Positions 11,497 to 26,400 of a stretch of DNA of 64,000 nt are shown here, one piece after another; the first letter of the stretch is position 1; every line of letters starts with the position of its first letter. The translations under genes and the position numbers were made by a program. Below the pieces are notes generated by a model, which saw nothing but the letters and a program-made list of their open reading frames with translations, was not told the origin of the DNA and ran no database searches. The stretch is from Aurelia coerulea (lineage: Eukaryota; Cnidaria; Scyphozoa; Semaeostomeae; Ulmaridae), in contig CM076960.1 in the NCBI GenBank assembly GCA_039566865.1, positions 3,038,001-3,102,000 of the forward strand. The letters run 5' to 3'.

Positions 11497-14400
11497 TTAA
11501 CCTACAACGTCCAGTTCTTCGTCTTCTTCTTGTATGATTGCTTGATCTTCTTTTAGGAGTAGTACCTGAAGATTAAAAAAGGATTCAAATTAGTTGGCGT
11601 TAAGATCGTGAACTTCAGAAAGCAACGGCAGATAAGCAGAAGAAGTGGGAACAATTTCAAAATATTTAAAGAGAATCAACGGATATAAAAGCCCCGAGCG
11701 GAAGGAGTCTAGGTATTCTATTATTAGCCTATTGTATTTGATGATTTCGAGACGTTCGTGGATATTGTTTAGCCAGAGGAACAATAACATGCGTAGGAAT
11801 TTTCTTTGTCCTATTTATAGATTGCCTCTACTTAGCTCCGTTGATTCACTTTAATTGTTGAGGATACCGAGGACTGCCTCTTTTGTCTGAACCTTTTGTT
11901 ATGCTGGTAAAGTTCAAAGCAGATCAACAAACTGGGAAACCTATTACCATGCGCGAGAATTTCTTTGTTTGCTTGCTAATTCTTGTTTGGATTGTGGCCG
12001 GATTATCCGTCCACATTTTTACCACAAAGCCAAACATGCCCTCTGCGCATGATCACAGGTTTCCTTTTTGGGGGATAACCGTTGCTTTGAACTTTGAGGA
12101 TTCGTATCCCCAACAATTAAGTTCATGAATAAGGAATCTTAAATTGATTCATTTTTCGTTATGTCTATAACCTATAATAGACCTTTCAACTATTCTGAAA
12201 AGAATCAGAATCGAACGAAATTTTGCTACATTTGGTAGAATTTTTGAATGTGGACATTAGTGATAGAAGCTCCAACGCCACTCGATCGAGCATTGCGTAT
12301 AAAAAAAGCTCAAGCTAGATTGCAGATAGTTTCCTCAAAGCAAATGATATGAACACAGACAATGTATGAGCATGTAACTGAAAGGATTAGCTATCCTTTG
12401 AGATGTTGCTTGGTCAGTTTAAGTTATACCAACTGTCGGAAAAAACAATTTCAAAAATATGGAAATTCATTTATTTTCTCTGACTATTCCCTCGTCCATG
12501 TTCTGGAAGATGTGAAAAAGTTGAATTCCAAATATGCTTTGGAGCACGAGCTTTGAATGAGGAACAAAGGTCAATCACTTTGCAAACAAAAAATTTCCCC
12601 ACACGACTTCAAATCCATCGCTGCGTTGAGCTTTCATAAAATGTCGACTGGACAATGATGGCGGTAATTTCAATCAAAATGAGGAATCCGGGATTCAAAG
12701 TTTTCTTTGAATCTGGTTTTTCGAACGATAATCATTGCTAAAAATGATCATACAGCATCTCAAAAGATAGCTAAGCCTTTCAACTAAACTGTGATACAAA
12801 GCGCTTGACAATAGCTTTTGATTTCAGAGAGCCAGTTATGATCTAGCTCGTGAAAATTTTTTCGGGTCATCCGGTACTTCGTGTAAAAACGTACCTGGTG
12901 TCCCAAAAAAAGTACTCCTGTTTAAAAAATCACCAAAAATTGATTATCAAACCTTTGATGAAATTTTCTTTTTGAGTTGCTTTGTCAAAGACCCAAAAAT
13001 ATTCACAGATGATAGAATGTTTGCTTTTGATACCGCAAGGTAGGAAATTTACACGTCAAAAAACCTTATTTTGAGCTATAGTTTTTAAGCAAAATACTCA
13101 ATCTTGCCTAAGAGTCAAAATTTTCAAAAATTTGCTATCATCATTGAAGTCTCCAATGATAGTGCGCATTTATTTTTGTCATTTATGACCAAACTAGAAG
13201 TTTCTCACGCACAAAGAAATTGATTTGGCAATCTGGATCAGTGCTTTTTTACAGTATGATTCAAAACCAGGTAGCCCTTAAAAGAGCTAAATTTGCTCAT
13301 TTTTAAACCACTTACAAGATCTGCTACGCCTTGGAAAATAATTTGGTCTTAGATCTACTTGATAAAAAAAGAAAATTGAGGATCGGCTGTGTAATCAAAT
13401 TTTGGTGATTTTTCAAACGGGAGTACATTTTTTTGCGACACCCGGTATAAAAATATCGCTGGATCAAGATTCCTTTTTAGAATAGCTAAATTGCCTATGC
13501 CTTTAAGGCCAATTTCCAGCCAGTGGAATTTTCCTGGCGGGTGCAAGTTCTATTGTTTACAACAGAAAATGTCATTATAATTGAATAGAAAATTCAAGGT
13601 TGGACGACTTTTGACAGTGTAAATTCCGCCCGCTCGGAAAAATCCACTGACTGGAAAATAGCCTCAATCAAGACTTTTTGGACGTAGATCGCATACTTTT
13701 CACCTAAAACGAGGTCATTGAAAACTTACTTCTTCTTGTTTGAAAAGTCCACTTTTCTGTTCCTTTTTAATTTGCCTCGATGTCTTTGCGAGTAATTTAC
13801 TTTCAATTGATTTCGTTTTCCCCATCCATAATGGTGGTGGAGAATTCTTTGATTCTTTACTCTGCAAAAGCAAAACCAATCATCAATGCTGGGTGAGCCA
13901 ATAAAACAATTCCCGTTTGAAAAGCTACTTACTGCTAGACTCACGGCATAGTCCCAGTTATCGCAGCAACAATAACATCAGTCTATCAATAGCGATAACT
14001 ACGAACATGTAATCAGTCTAGGCTACTGTTCCCTGGATATCAAGTCTAAGCTACTTACTACTCCCTGATATCAAGGCAATAATATTGAGAACTGTCTTGC
14101 TTCATAGCCAATAGGTTCAAGTAGATCCAGTAATTTACCAAGTTCCGATCGGTCATTCCTTCCCGTTGATATTGTAGTTGGAATATATTTTCGACTTTGT
14201 TATGAGTGGCATTTATCTCTTGAATTTCATTGGCATTTCATAATTCTAATGCATTTTGTAGACAAGTTATTCTTTAAAAAACGTTTTTTAAAGAATAACT
14301 TGATTACATATGCCTAGGACGTACTACACGCAATAAACATTGTTATTTATTTCCGTTTTGTAGACCCCTGTGGGTGAAGGTTATTTTTAGCTTAAACCTT

Positions 14401-17400
14401 TGGGATCCCAGACTACGATTGTTACGGATAGGCCTTCTGTTCACCATGCGAAAACGGCACAATTTTGTAAGAACAATTCAAAAACGGCAAAACTTGAAAA
14501 TGGCACTCTAACCAGCACAATATGAAAACAGAACATTTTTTTCAATGCTTTGAGGACAAGGCTTTCAGATAAATATCTTTCTCATCAAGATCCAGCCTCT
14601 TTGTTGCAGGGATTACAAACAAATTGGTACCATTGGGGCTTCTATCATTCTTAAATTGTGCCAGTATCATGTGAACACTAGCTAGCTAAGATTGTGTACT
14701 ATCAATTTTTTGCCTGGTTCAAAATGTGTCAGCATTGTGTGAGCCTGTGTTCAGTGAAAAACTGGCATTGAACAACAGAAAGAAGAGATCACTATTGATA
14801 TCCAATAAGGACTCTTACTTTTACTATTAAGAAAAAACAAACAAATAAATTAAGATTGATCTGTACCTTGTAAATATTTAGATTTTAACTTATCATTTTG
14901 CATTGTATAAGGTTTTACTTTAACTGAAATTAGGAATTATTTTAATTTGCAGGTCCACATCAACCTAAGGCTGCCTGACATTTAACCTGAGTAACAAATA
15001 ATATGTATATGATATGAGCTGATGCAGATACAAAGAAACAATGCTGCTAAGGAATTGTCGTAAATTATAGGCTGCTGATATAACAAAACAAACTTTACCT
15101 TTCTTGAGTTTTTCCTTGATAAACCTTCTTTTTGAGTTTCTAGAGAGAAAAAGATAATATCAGATTTTTCAGGCGTAATATTCATAACTTCAAGGTCTAG
15201 TTTAAACATTGGTTCTTTGCTATGTCAAATCGAACTGTCTTAAAACAGCAGAGTCTGCCGTGTCTAAAAACCTGATTTAAAGATCATTTTTTAGCAAGAT
15301 CAGGTTGAAATTAAAATGGTCAAAGTGACCATTTTCAAAACGCACAAGCGTATTGTCTGATCACACATAGAAACCGCGGACCATAGCCTAGAATTGACTA
15401 ATTATACGCAGCAGAAATATGATGTTTAAATCAAGTCACTTTTCTGCCATTTGATACGACAGAGCCGGTGAACTCCTGCCGCTTTATCTATTTAAAACGG
15501 CATGTGATTTAAACATCGTTTTATGTCAAATCTAATTGAGACTCAGGAGTTTTTAGTAGCATCTATTATATTTGACACGGCACAAAAGCGATGTTTAAAC
15601 TGGGCCTAAATGTAATAGCACAGCAAATTTGGTGATTTCTCATCAATTTTTTAGTAATACAGGCTAGATATAACAGTCACATTACTCACCTTTCATTGTC
15701 AGCAAATGATGTTTGACAAAATTGCAAACTCCTCGAAATTTGTCATCATCAAATAGATCAAAATCTAGAAAGCAAAAGTAAATATTATACTTTTTGTTGT
15801 GCAAGATTGAAAATCTAAATGTCCAATCTCACAAATTCATTTCAAATAACTGGGTTGAAATATGTAAAACCTTTGTAGTCCTCAACTGCTCTCATCTAGC
15901 CTGTTATTCATTTGGTGGTGGGAAAAATATTTGCCTTCCTGCAAAGTGATGTTAAACTAAAATTCTTCCTTTCATTGTTTATCAATTTTCTCCATGCCAG
16001 ATTTGAATTGAACAATTGGACAACACACATTTCAGTTTCGTAGGCATGTTTAGAATCACTTGGAATAATTGCGAATTGCATTGCAATTAATAGCTTCCTT
16101 GGACCACACAACTGCAAATGGACAGAGCATAATCCAAAGACCGTTTTCCTTTCTATTTAATCTTTCCTGGCTTTATTCCTTCCTCTACTATTTACATTTT
16201 CAATTTTCATTCAATGCAAAATAATAACAAAGAGCAATTTGACTCACCTATGAAAAATTCTTTATCATTTGGTGATACATCTGCATCAGGACAGATAATT
16301 CTAATCAGTTGTAACTGCTCTCTCAAACCAAGTCTCTGTGAAACTGTCCCTATCAACATTTCTAATGTTTCTTGTTGCTTTTGAGAATTTAGTTCACTCC
16401 TACAATAGAGAAAGAAGTTTAAATTATACCGGGTGTTTTTAAATCCAAAATCACCACGAACAAGTTCTCTCTTTGCCCATTCATGTCGATTCTTTGGAAA
16501 ACTTGATCGATGTTTTTATAAGTTTCAGTGTTTTTCGAAAACTAACATTTTAGGAAACTCGCTTCTAGCTCTATAAACAGAAACTGAAAAAATTTGCAAA
16601 AATCCCAGTATCTAATGCAGGCTTTCTGCTAATGATTAAGTCAGAAATTTCCAAAATCGGACCTGTGTACGATTTATTGTGGCCTGCCAAACGTGCATAG
16701 TTTATTTTGGCGCACCCGGTACCGGGTGTCTCAAAAAAAGTACCCCCTTTTGACTAAACAAAGGAACAAAACGATAAGATACTGGGAATTTCTGATTACA
16801 TAGCTACATTTGTCAATCTTGAACTTGAATGCACATACCTTCTCACTTTGATACTTCTGTGTAAGAAAGATTCATCTTAGGGTTTGCAATCTTGTATGTG
16901 TAAATTGGATAGTGAAGCAATTGTTAAGTTATGACACAAGAAAGTAAAAATCAGAAGTTTGTTTAAAGAGGATCATACCATCTACACTCTAGACAAGTCA
17001 TGACTCTGTCAAGTTCATTTTTCCTCCTTTCCTTCCTTCTTGATGAACATTTATTTCTCCTTTGGATGTTCTTTCTCTCTTGCTTTGGAATATGTGTCTT
17101 TGTTCTTTTAATTTGATTTGAACAGCTATGGAAAGCCAAGTCAAATTCTAAAATGGAAAAAGCATGGGTTAGCATACACGTTTTTTTTTATAAGAAACTG
17201 GTTTATAAGAAACTAGTACTACGATGACCAAAAATTTAAGAAACTCTAGTACTACGCTCAAGAATAGTTAAGAAACTCTTAACATTCAAATTCTGTATGT
17301 CTCTTTTATTCTATGTCTCTCTAACAAAGGTACCGTGATCTTTTTCAACTATTAACTACCAAAATTGGTAATTTTTGCCTGAATGTGCATGACTTATTCG

Positions 17401-20400
17401 TGATGACAATGCCAATGTAAAATGGAAGCCCTTTGTCGAGAAGAAGCCTCAAATTTGAACAATATCGCAATTTTAGGCCCAAAAAAATAAGAAACAAATT
17501 AAGAAACTTTTACTGCTAAAACACCGAAATTTCCATGCATTTTGTCCAAGTGCTGATCCAAGTTTCTTATAAAAAAACGTGTATTCACTAGATTAAAGTT
17601 TTGCATAAAGTTAACAACCTTGCAACATCAATCCTGCTTAATTACCTATGAGGTACGATTCATGTTTGCTAGGAGATTAAGAAGGAGTTTCCAAGGACTT
17701 TTGCTAGGCATCAGAGATATTTAGGAACAGTGCAGCCTGCTGATATATGATTGCAGTCACACTGTTATGACATGAACGTTTCATGTAATTTCTGCTTCTG
17801 CTTCTCTGCAAACTATTTTTGAGACATTTCTCCAAGTTTTGCAGTCCTGTGCTGTATACCTTATATGTTTAAAGTCTTCCTATTTCTTGGTTGTTGGTAT
17901 TGAGAAATCTCTGTTTATTCATCTCGCTCTTTTCATTTATCTTGTTCTGATGGTATCTTTGTTTAATGTTCTTACAATAGTTTCTCAATGTCTGCCTCTG
18001 AACCCTTTTCTGATCATTCAAAGTAGAATTTAATCACTTTGCCTGCTGGTGTCTCATCCGATAAAACGTAATACACTCAATCAGCTACATATAAATGCAG
18101 AATCATTTGTAACAAATATACAGTATAATGCCTGAGGCAAGACATAGGGCACATTACTCCATAAAAGCAATGTACTGTACGTCTTTGAAAAAAAGCCCTT
18201 TGGTTTCAAGGAGAATCCACAGCAAATACCCAAGAATCCTTCTCCTTTCAAAACTCACAAATAGGCTTTTCAAGAGAAGAGTGACATGCTGCAAATGCCA
18301 GGGTGCATTCCATGTAAAACCTACGCCGAAGCCAGGTACACCGAGCCCTAAGCCTTCGCACGCCAGGTATTTTCAGGGAGAGAGAATACACGTCATATAT
18401 ATTTGATCATATCAAAAGAAACTGCTAATTCACATAAGAAAAGATCAAGGACAACTTCACAATAACGCCAAGGTAGGCAGATTTTCGTATGCCATCGCGC
18501 CAAGAGCCGATTTTGTTGAAAAAATGACGCCGCTACGCCGACAAAAAGTCAGGTCTATGCCGAAGATCTTCGGGCCTAAGTACATGGAATGCACCCTGGT
18601 GCAAATGGTATAATGAATCTTTTTGTCTAAGAAATTACATTTACCTGTTTCTTCTATGTCTTGAAAACTGTCAGCAAAACTGTATTTCTCAACTCCATAA
18701 TCCCTTTCTGATGAACAGGGTGACGAAGAACAGGATGGTACCCCACTTGAACAACCTCTTAAATGGATTGAGAGGATTGAGATTATACCATTTGCACCCT
18801 GGTGCAAATGGTATAATGAATCTTTTTGTCTAAGAAATTACATTTACCTGTTTCTTCTATGTCTTGAAAACTGTCAGCAAAACTGTATTTCTCAACTCCA
18901 TAATCCCTTTCTGATGAACAGGGTGACGAAGAACAGGATGGTACCCCACTTGAACAACCTCTTAAATGGATTGATTCATTGTCAAAGAAGTCATAGTCTA
19001 TTGTGTCACTGAAATAAACGAGACCAGATAACTAAAAAGTTAAATTTCTAATACTGACCAATTGGAACAATAGGCTGGAACACTGGTGGGGAACAACAGG
19101 GGTGATGATGGAATAGGGGGACAAATCCACCTACTTTTCTGCAAGGTCAATCTTCCAATTTGTCTAAATCTATTGAAAAACTGTCTGAGGAGCCAGGTTG
19201 GAAAGTTTGTCTTGCAATGCCAAAGTTTTACACCATGCAAAATATATGAAACTGGATTGAACTGAACATGCCAAGTGTTTCGCCACACCATATATATTTT
19301 GAGTAACAAACATGTTTTCCATAATGGCTAAGGAGTTCTGTAGCTACCGTAATAGCTCTATTAAGCCCCCCTCTCTATTAAGCCCCCCTATAGAGCCTCG
19401 AAAATTAAATAAGCCCCCCCTCTCTATTAAGCCTCCCCCCCCCATTTTCATACAAGAAAGATTTTAGAGTAAAGTGCAATGATTTAATGAATGCTCATGA
19501 TGTATTTCATCGTAATATTTAAAAATTTCTAATTTCATATGCTTGAGAGTCAAAACTTTTTTGTCCAGTTCTTTCTTCAACGTCTCTAGCATCCCTCGAG
19601 AGTGACACAGCGCAGTGTAAGTCCGGGGAACAACTTGATTTTTTAAATAAGCCCCCCTCTCTATTAAGCCCCCCTCTCTATTAAGTCCCCCCTCTAGAGC
19701 CTCGAAAATTAAATACGCCCCCCGGGGCACAGTGTGCCCAGATCTCCGATTTCGAGAATAAATTCATAGCGCAAGAAAGAAAACTGATAAAAATATGGTT
19801 GACGGCTTGTTAGAAAGGTTTTCTAAAGGAGGACATGACATGAAGAATATCTTAAAATTTTCCGAAAAAGGGGGGTGCTGGGGGAAATTTCCTTATTTGG
19901 GCGATTTTGACAAAAATAGCACTGTATTTAATTTACTGCTGGTATTTTCAGAGAAGCTTTCAAGAGTGCATCAGGAATCAGCAATGGTAAAGACAACAAG
20001 CTTGAGTGAAATAACTATTATTTACAAGGTCTGGGACCCAATATTCCCATGAGAATATGCAGTGGTTTCATGTCCATCTTTCTGTACTAGATTTCTTTAT
20101 TTTCCAAAAATGTATTCTTTATTACATAAAGTTTTCTAAGACTAGGGTGTTTCACTATAACCATTTCAATATAAATCTCAAGGAATAAAGAAAACTTGTG
20201 AACTGGTTTGTATGAATTCGAGTTGTTTACTAACAAGAACTGAGTTTTTTTCGACAAAAAAGAGAGGTTTTATTTGTTTACTGCAAATAATTACCATATT
20301 TCTTGCACCTTTCTTTTAATGTAATTAGTAAATTTAAAAAAATTTAATATTAGTTGCAAAATATGCAGGAGAAGAATAGCTTTCTTGGATGGCAAAATCA

Positions 20401-23400
20401 ATTGCGAAGTGGAGTTAGAATCCATTAGAAAGCTAGAACAAACATGCAAGGTCATTTCAAAGTGGGCAATGTGCACGGGCAGGGAAAACTTCAGTAAAAA
20501 AGAACATTAATCGCATATTCCGGCATGTGCTTATCGTGTCAAATCCCTACGTTGCCTCAAAACGACCATGTCCATGTCGTTTATTGTGTGGAGAAGTAGG
20601 AGATGACGCAAAAAACGTGCACCACAATTTTGAGAATGAAGAGATGAAGGCAGCATCAATTTACATGTGAATGGTTTCCCCTAAAATGCATACAGTGTTT
20701 GTTATGCAAGACTGTCGATGGAAGAATGCAATATCGAAATTCATAATATGGTGATAAGCTCTTATTATTCTAATTTTGAAAAAACGTCGCACTTTACTTC
20801 CCCACCCCTTCTGCTCCGACCCCCTGCCCATCAACCTCCTTTTTCAAATTTAAGTCTGGGATGAGCTAAGGCTGGTATTATATTGAGAAAAGCATCATCG
20901 CATTAAACGAAATATTTTCCTACAGGTAGTGCAACATAAACAGAACATATGAGAGCAAGAACAGCATTTAGACACATTTATTTAGGTATATATTCTTAGA
21001 TTAATCTACTATGTATATAATTATGTATTTAGTTTGTAATTTATTCTCGTAGCTGAAGGGATTACGTGTATAAAGAATAGAAAAATGAAAAAAAAAATGA
21101 AAACTTTTGTAATTTTGACGCCGGAAGCACCGTCTTGAAACCATTCCCCACCCTTTGGCCTTATCCCCCCTTAAGCGAAATTAGCATTTTCTACTCCCTC
21201 GAAGTGCATGCAATAACAAGGAAGCAACGGCATATCCCCGCAATGACCCGCATTTTTTGAAATCTATAAAACGTAACAAGATGTTGCAAACGGCGACAAG
21301 GGGAATGAAAACTCTTTATGTCACAAGTTTGCTCTCAAAATTGAAATCATTTCATTGCCAATATCAAATTCTATTGATGATAGTTAGAAAGCTTATTTCC
21401 CCAGCTTTTGAATAAGCCTATTGCAATCGCTGTAACTTTAGGGGAAGCGAATCAATGATTAAATGTTTGATGCATACTATTTGAGACAAAAAGCAGCTTG
21501 AAGAATTCGTTCAGTTAAGTTTTGTGAAACTTGCAACTTTTAAGTGCTGTATCTCTGGAACGGATGGATATTTTGAAGTCTGGTTTTTTGCACCTTTTAG
21601 TACAGGGTATATGCAATTGAAAAATATCCCTTGAAGGATCAAAATCAAAAACTCGAAAATGAATTTTTTCCCACCCTGGGCACACTGTGCGGGTCTTAAT
21701 AGAGCTTTTACGGTATCTTTGGAGCTTGATAAACAAATATTTCTCTAAGGTCCTTGAGAATGGACAGTTTCACATGATATCAAATTCTATACGGTAATTC
21801 TTAATCTTTGGAAATTCTTCATTGAAACAAACAGAGTGGATACATACTGAAACCCTCAATGAATTGTTTGCAGCTATTTGTGTATAAGTCAAATTGATAC
21901 CCGGATACCACCCTCCCACCACTGGGGATTTGGCGACGAGGGGCAAATCACTCCAAAAATCTCGTACACCTTCGAAAAAAATCTCAAAAATCTTCAAAAA
22001 TCTTCAAAAATCAAAGATTTAAAATCTTCCAAATTTGCCGAAAATCTCCAAAAATCTTGGAAATCTTAGAAAAATCCCAAAAATCCTACGAAAAGAGAAT
22101 CTTAGAAATCCCAGAAAAATCCCAAAAATCTTTCTGGATAAATCATCAAAAATTGTAATGAAAACATTGTAAAAAAGGTGGCAAACGCTTGCAAAGAGGA
22201 CTATGAAGTGTCCATGAAATCGAAGGAAAAACGAAAAAATCCGAGGGAAAAACATCCTAACCTCTGACCTTGTCCACACTGTGTTCGATTGCGTCGTCAA
22301 GACAACAACCGTGGCAGGGAGTCGGCTAGAAAATACATGCGCACACGCGTTCGCGAGCTGGGGAGGTGTGATAGACTTATGAATTTTCATCCCTTGTTTC
22401 CCTGCGTTCTTTGATCTGCTGACATCACCTGGTAAGCATTGAAAAGCAAACTTTTAGTACAAAGAATGAGGTTTTCCTGGCCTACTAACTGCAAAATACA
22501 TACCTTTCAAGCTGTAATCTTCATCTGTAGAAACAAAATAGATCCATCGCAGCTACAAGAACTCTAGGCCGTATCAACCGATTTTTGTTTGCAACAACAA
22601 CAACTGTCTAAATGGCGCCTCCTTATTGGTTGAACACTAAACTCTAGCAATTGAATTGGTGAATACGGAACCATTGGCCACTCTACGCGGGCCTAAAGAG
22701 GGCCCACTTTTTAAGATTAATATTATGAGTCCCTATCGACCAAGTGATATCAGCAAATCAAAGAACGCAGGGAAACAAACCGGAGTATGAAACAAAGGAC
22801 GAAAAGTCGTAAGTCTAGAGGTGTGATAGGCGGGGAAAATAGGCTAACCATCCAAGCAAGTGCCTAACTCAAGTTTTTGTTGTTCGAATAGGCGATTAGG
22901 ATTAATTAAGTTTCGAATTCATGTGAACGATGACGTCACGGTAGGGCTTAATGTCAGTAAATACTTCAATAACTGTTGACGCGTTATATTAACCCTATTT
23001 TTACCAGGGGGGGGGGGGGGGCGTTTTTGGCCCCCCCTATCGGATTTTTTTAAATAGCTCTCAAACGATGCTACTTACAATGCTGAAACTTCTTGACTTT
23101 TCCTAAGATTTAGTTGGCAATCAGAAAATAGAAATTTCAATACCTATTGTTTGATCACGTGACCACCACATGCCCATATTTGGAAAGTGGTCACAAAGAA
23201 ATTCTTTAAAACGGTTCTAATTTCTGTCTTTGTTACTAAATCTCAACAATATATACCATTCGCCCACCATTCGATTCGTCTCGATGAGTACTTTCATTTG
23301 ATATATAATTTATTCATATTTGCTGACATCAGCAGTTTATTATTTCTATGACGTCATCAATCTTTATGACGTCATATTCCTAATGAATGAGTATTTTTTC

Positions 23401-26400
23401 ATGCAAAATTGATGTAATTACCTCAAATGTTGATGAAGGTACTTGATTTCACCAATAGTATGCGAAATTACTGGTTTTAAATCATATTTATTGAGCTAAC
23501 AATTTTGCATTGAATCAAATTTTCATTATTTAGTTAGTTAATTTATTAGAAACCACAAATATCCGTATGAAACCATATAAAACTACAAATTAATGGTGTC
23601 AAGCAGGTATTTGGATGGTTTTTTGCCAATTTTATCTCGCTATTTGCTAATAATGGGCCCTTTTCTGCAAATAGGTCGATTCTCTCAAAATTTGCATTGT
23701 TTTTTTTTGCCTAGCAACCAATCACGTGACTATTGATTGATTGGTGCTATTTTTAGATTCTCCTTTGTTCAATTATGACACAATGCAAGTTTCATTGTTA
23801 TAGCTGTTATACTTGTGGAGAAAAACAGGGGGGTGAAAAACGCCCCCCCTGGTAGAAAATCACTTTTTTTTACCCGGTTAAAATAGGGTTAACTTGGGAT
23901 TTTCATCCAATTTGCCTAGTCGAAAAGAGCGTTTGAAGAGCTTGCGAATGATGTATAGTTTTTCATTGTTGTGAAATTCGAAAAAGTATTCCATGACGTC
24001 ATAGATGACATGACGTCACAATTGACTAATTTTCAAAACCATTTTAGCTGAAATCTCCCCATTATTTGTACTAAATCAAGCATGTAGATTCCGAATCTGC
24101 AGTCAAAAAACACCTATAATTCATAGGTCTGTCAGTTTGGGCTTTGGGCATTTTCTCTTTATTTTGTCTTATTTCGAACACAGTAGGGAAAATGACCAGG
24201 CAAAAATTAAAAATCTTTTTTAGAAATATTTACAAACAAGACAAGAAGTCTTTACCCCAGACTACCTGTCTCTTGAATATCATGTTTCAAGCATTTACAA
24301 CAAAGCGTTGATGGAAAGTTAATTCTCTTTCTCAATACGAGAGGACGTTTTGAAGAAAGTCCAGCCTCGCAGGCCTAGAAGACTGTCTTTTGATCTGAAT
24401 AGAAGTCGCATTTGTCAGAATCACATGAATCCGATTCACCAATTTTTTCATGAGAACTTGTCACTGAAATTTGTGGCAGAGTTTCTTACGTTTTTGGCAC
24501 AATTATAGTAGTAGTTACTTGCAGAGTTTCTTAATCATTCATAAAACTGAATATTACAATTTATCGTAATTCACTGAAGACCACCTTTTGAACCAAGAAT
24601 TACAAAAATGAGCCAGTTTATGAATAAAAGTTGTACTTTTTAGTAATATTTGGGCTAGTAGCGTACTTGTGCAAGTCATGACAAGAGTTGATTGCTTCAA
24701 GTAGAGTTTCTTAACCCTATTTTAACCGGGTAGAAAAAAGTGATTTTCTACCAGGGGGGGGGGCGTTCTTGGCCCCCCCCCTGTTTTTATCCGCAAGTAT
24801 AACAGCTATGACAATGAAACTTGCACTGTGTCATAATTGAACAAAGGAGAATCTAAAAATAGCACCAATCAATCAATAGTCACGTGATTGGTTGCTAGGC
24901 AACCAACAACAATGCAAATTTTGAGGAAATTAAGCTATTTGCAGAAAAGGGCCCATTATTAGCAAATAGCGAGATAAAATTCGCAAAAAACCATCCAAAT
25001 ACCTGCTTGATATCATTAATTTGTAGTTTCATATGGTTTCGTACGGATATTTGTGGTTTCTAATAAATTAACTAATTAAATAATGAAAATTTGATTCAAT
25101 GCAAAGTTGTTAGCTCAATAATTATGATTTAAAACCATTAATTTCGCATATTATTGGTGACATCAAGTACCTTCATCGATATTTGAGGTAATTCCATCAG
25201 TTTTGCATGAAAATTTACTCATTCATTAGGAATATGACGTCATAAAGATTGATGACGTCATAGAAATAATAAACTGCTGATGTCAGCAAATATGAATAAT
25301 TTATATATCAAACGAAAGTACTCATCAATACGAATCGAATGGTATATATACTTTTGAGATTTAGTAACAAAGGAATACATTAGAGCCGTTTTTAAGAATT
25401 TCTTTGTGACCACTCTCCAAATATGGGCATGTGGTGGTCACGTGGTCAAACAATAGGTATTGAAATTTCTATTTTCTGATTCTAGGAAAAGTCAAGGGGT
25501 TTCAGCATTGTAGGTGATATCGTTTGGGAGCTATTAGAAAAAATTCGATGGGGGGGGGCGAAAAACGCCCCCCGGTTAAAATAGGGTTAATTGACTTGGA
25601 AGAGTCTACTACAGTTTTTTATAAGCGGTTTCTTTGAAACAATGAATGCATTTGGTAAGGAGGGTAAACGTTAGAAAGAAACCTTCAAGGTTAACATTGT
25701 ATAACTCAACTCAGACTTGCGTAAATCCCACTTTCCAATCAGTGGAATGTTCCGAGCGGACGGAAATTCTTTTGTTTACAAGAGAAAATGTCGCTTTGCA
25801 AGCGAATAGAAATTTAGGGTTGAAGGTCGGTATCATGCTACAATACTAAGAGTATGAAGGACATTGAGGAAAGGAAGGGTCGGCGAGATTGATCGCACAC
25901 ATTTCGATATAATTTTAAAAAGCTAGCAAATGTACAGTGTCAAAATCTTAAAATTGTTGAAGTTACTGGTTTTAAAAATCTTTGAGAAAGCCTAAACAAT
26001 CTAAAAAATCTTGTAAAATCTCAAAAAATCTTTGAAAATCGCCAGAAGTCTCAAAAATCTCAATAATCCTTCAAAAATTCAAGAGATTTTAAAATCCCAA
26101 AATCTCGTACGCTATTTTTGGAGTGATTTGCCCCTCGTAAATGCATGTATGGCAAATCAACAGTGGCATGGACAGGGGAGGATATGCGGGGGGGGGGAAT
26201 GTCCTGACTTTCCAAAATTTGGGTAAAATTATAGTTGAAAATCCTCATAACCTTTATACCCCAATTATCTGAAATTGTTTACTTTTACCACTCCCTACTA
26301 TGTTTTGTCTGGCCCCATCATTGCAAATCAACAGTTTTTGCGAGTCAAGGGTGGGGAATTTAACCAAGCAAAATGAAAAATGATGGGGGGATAATATCCG

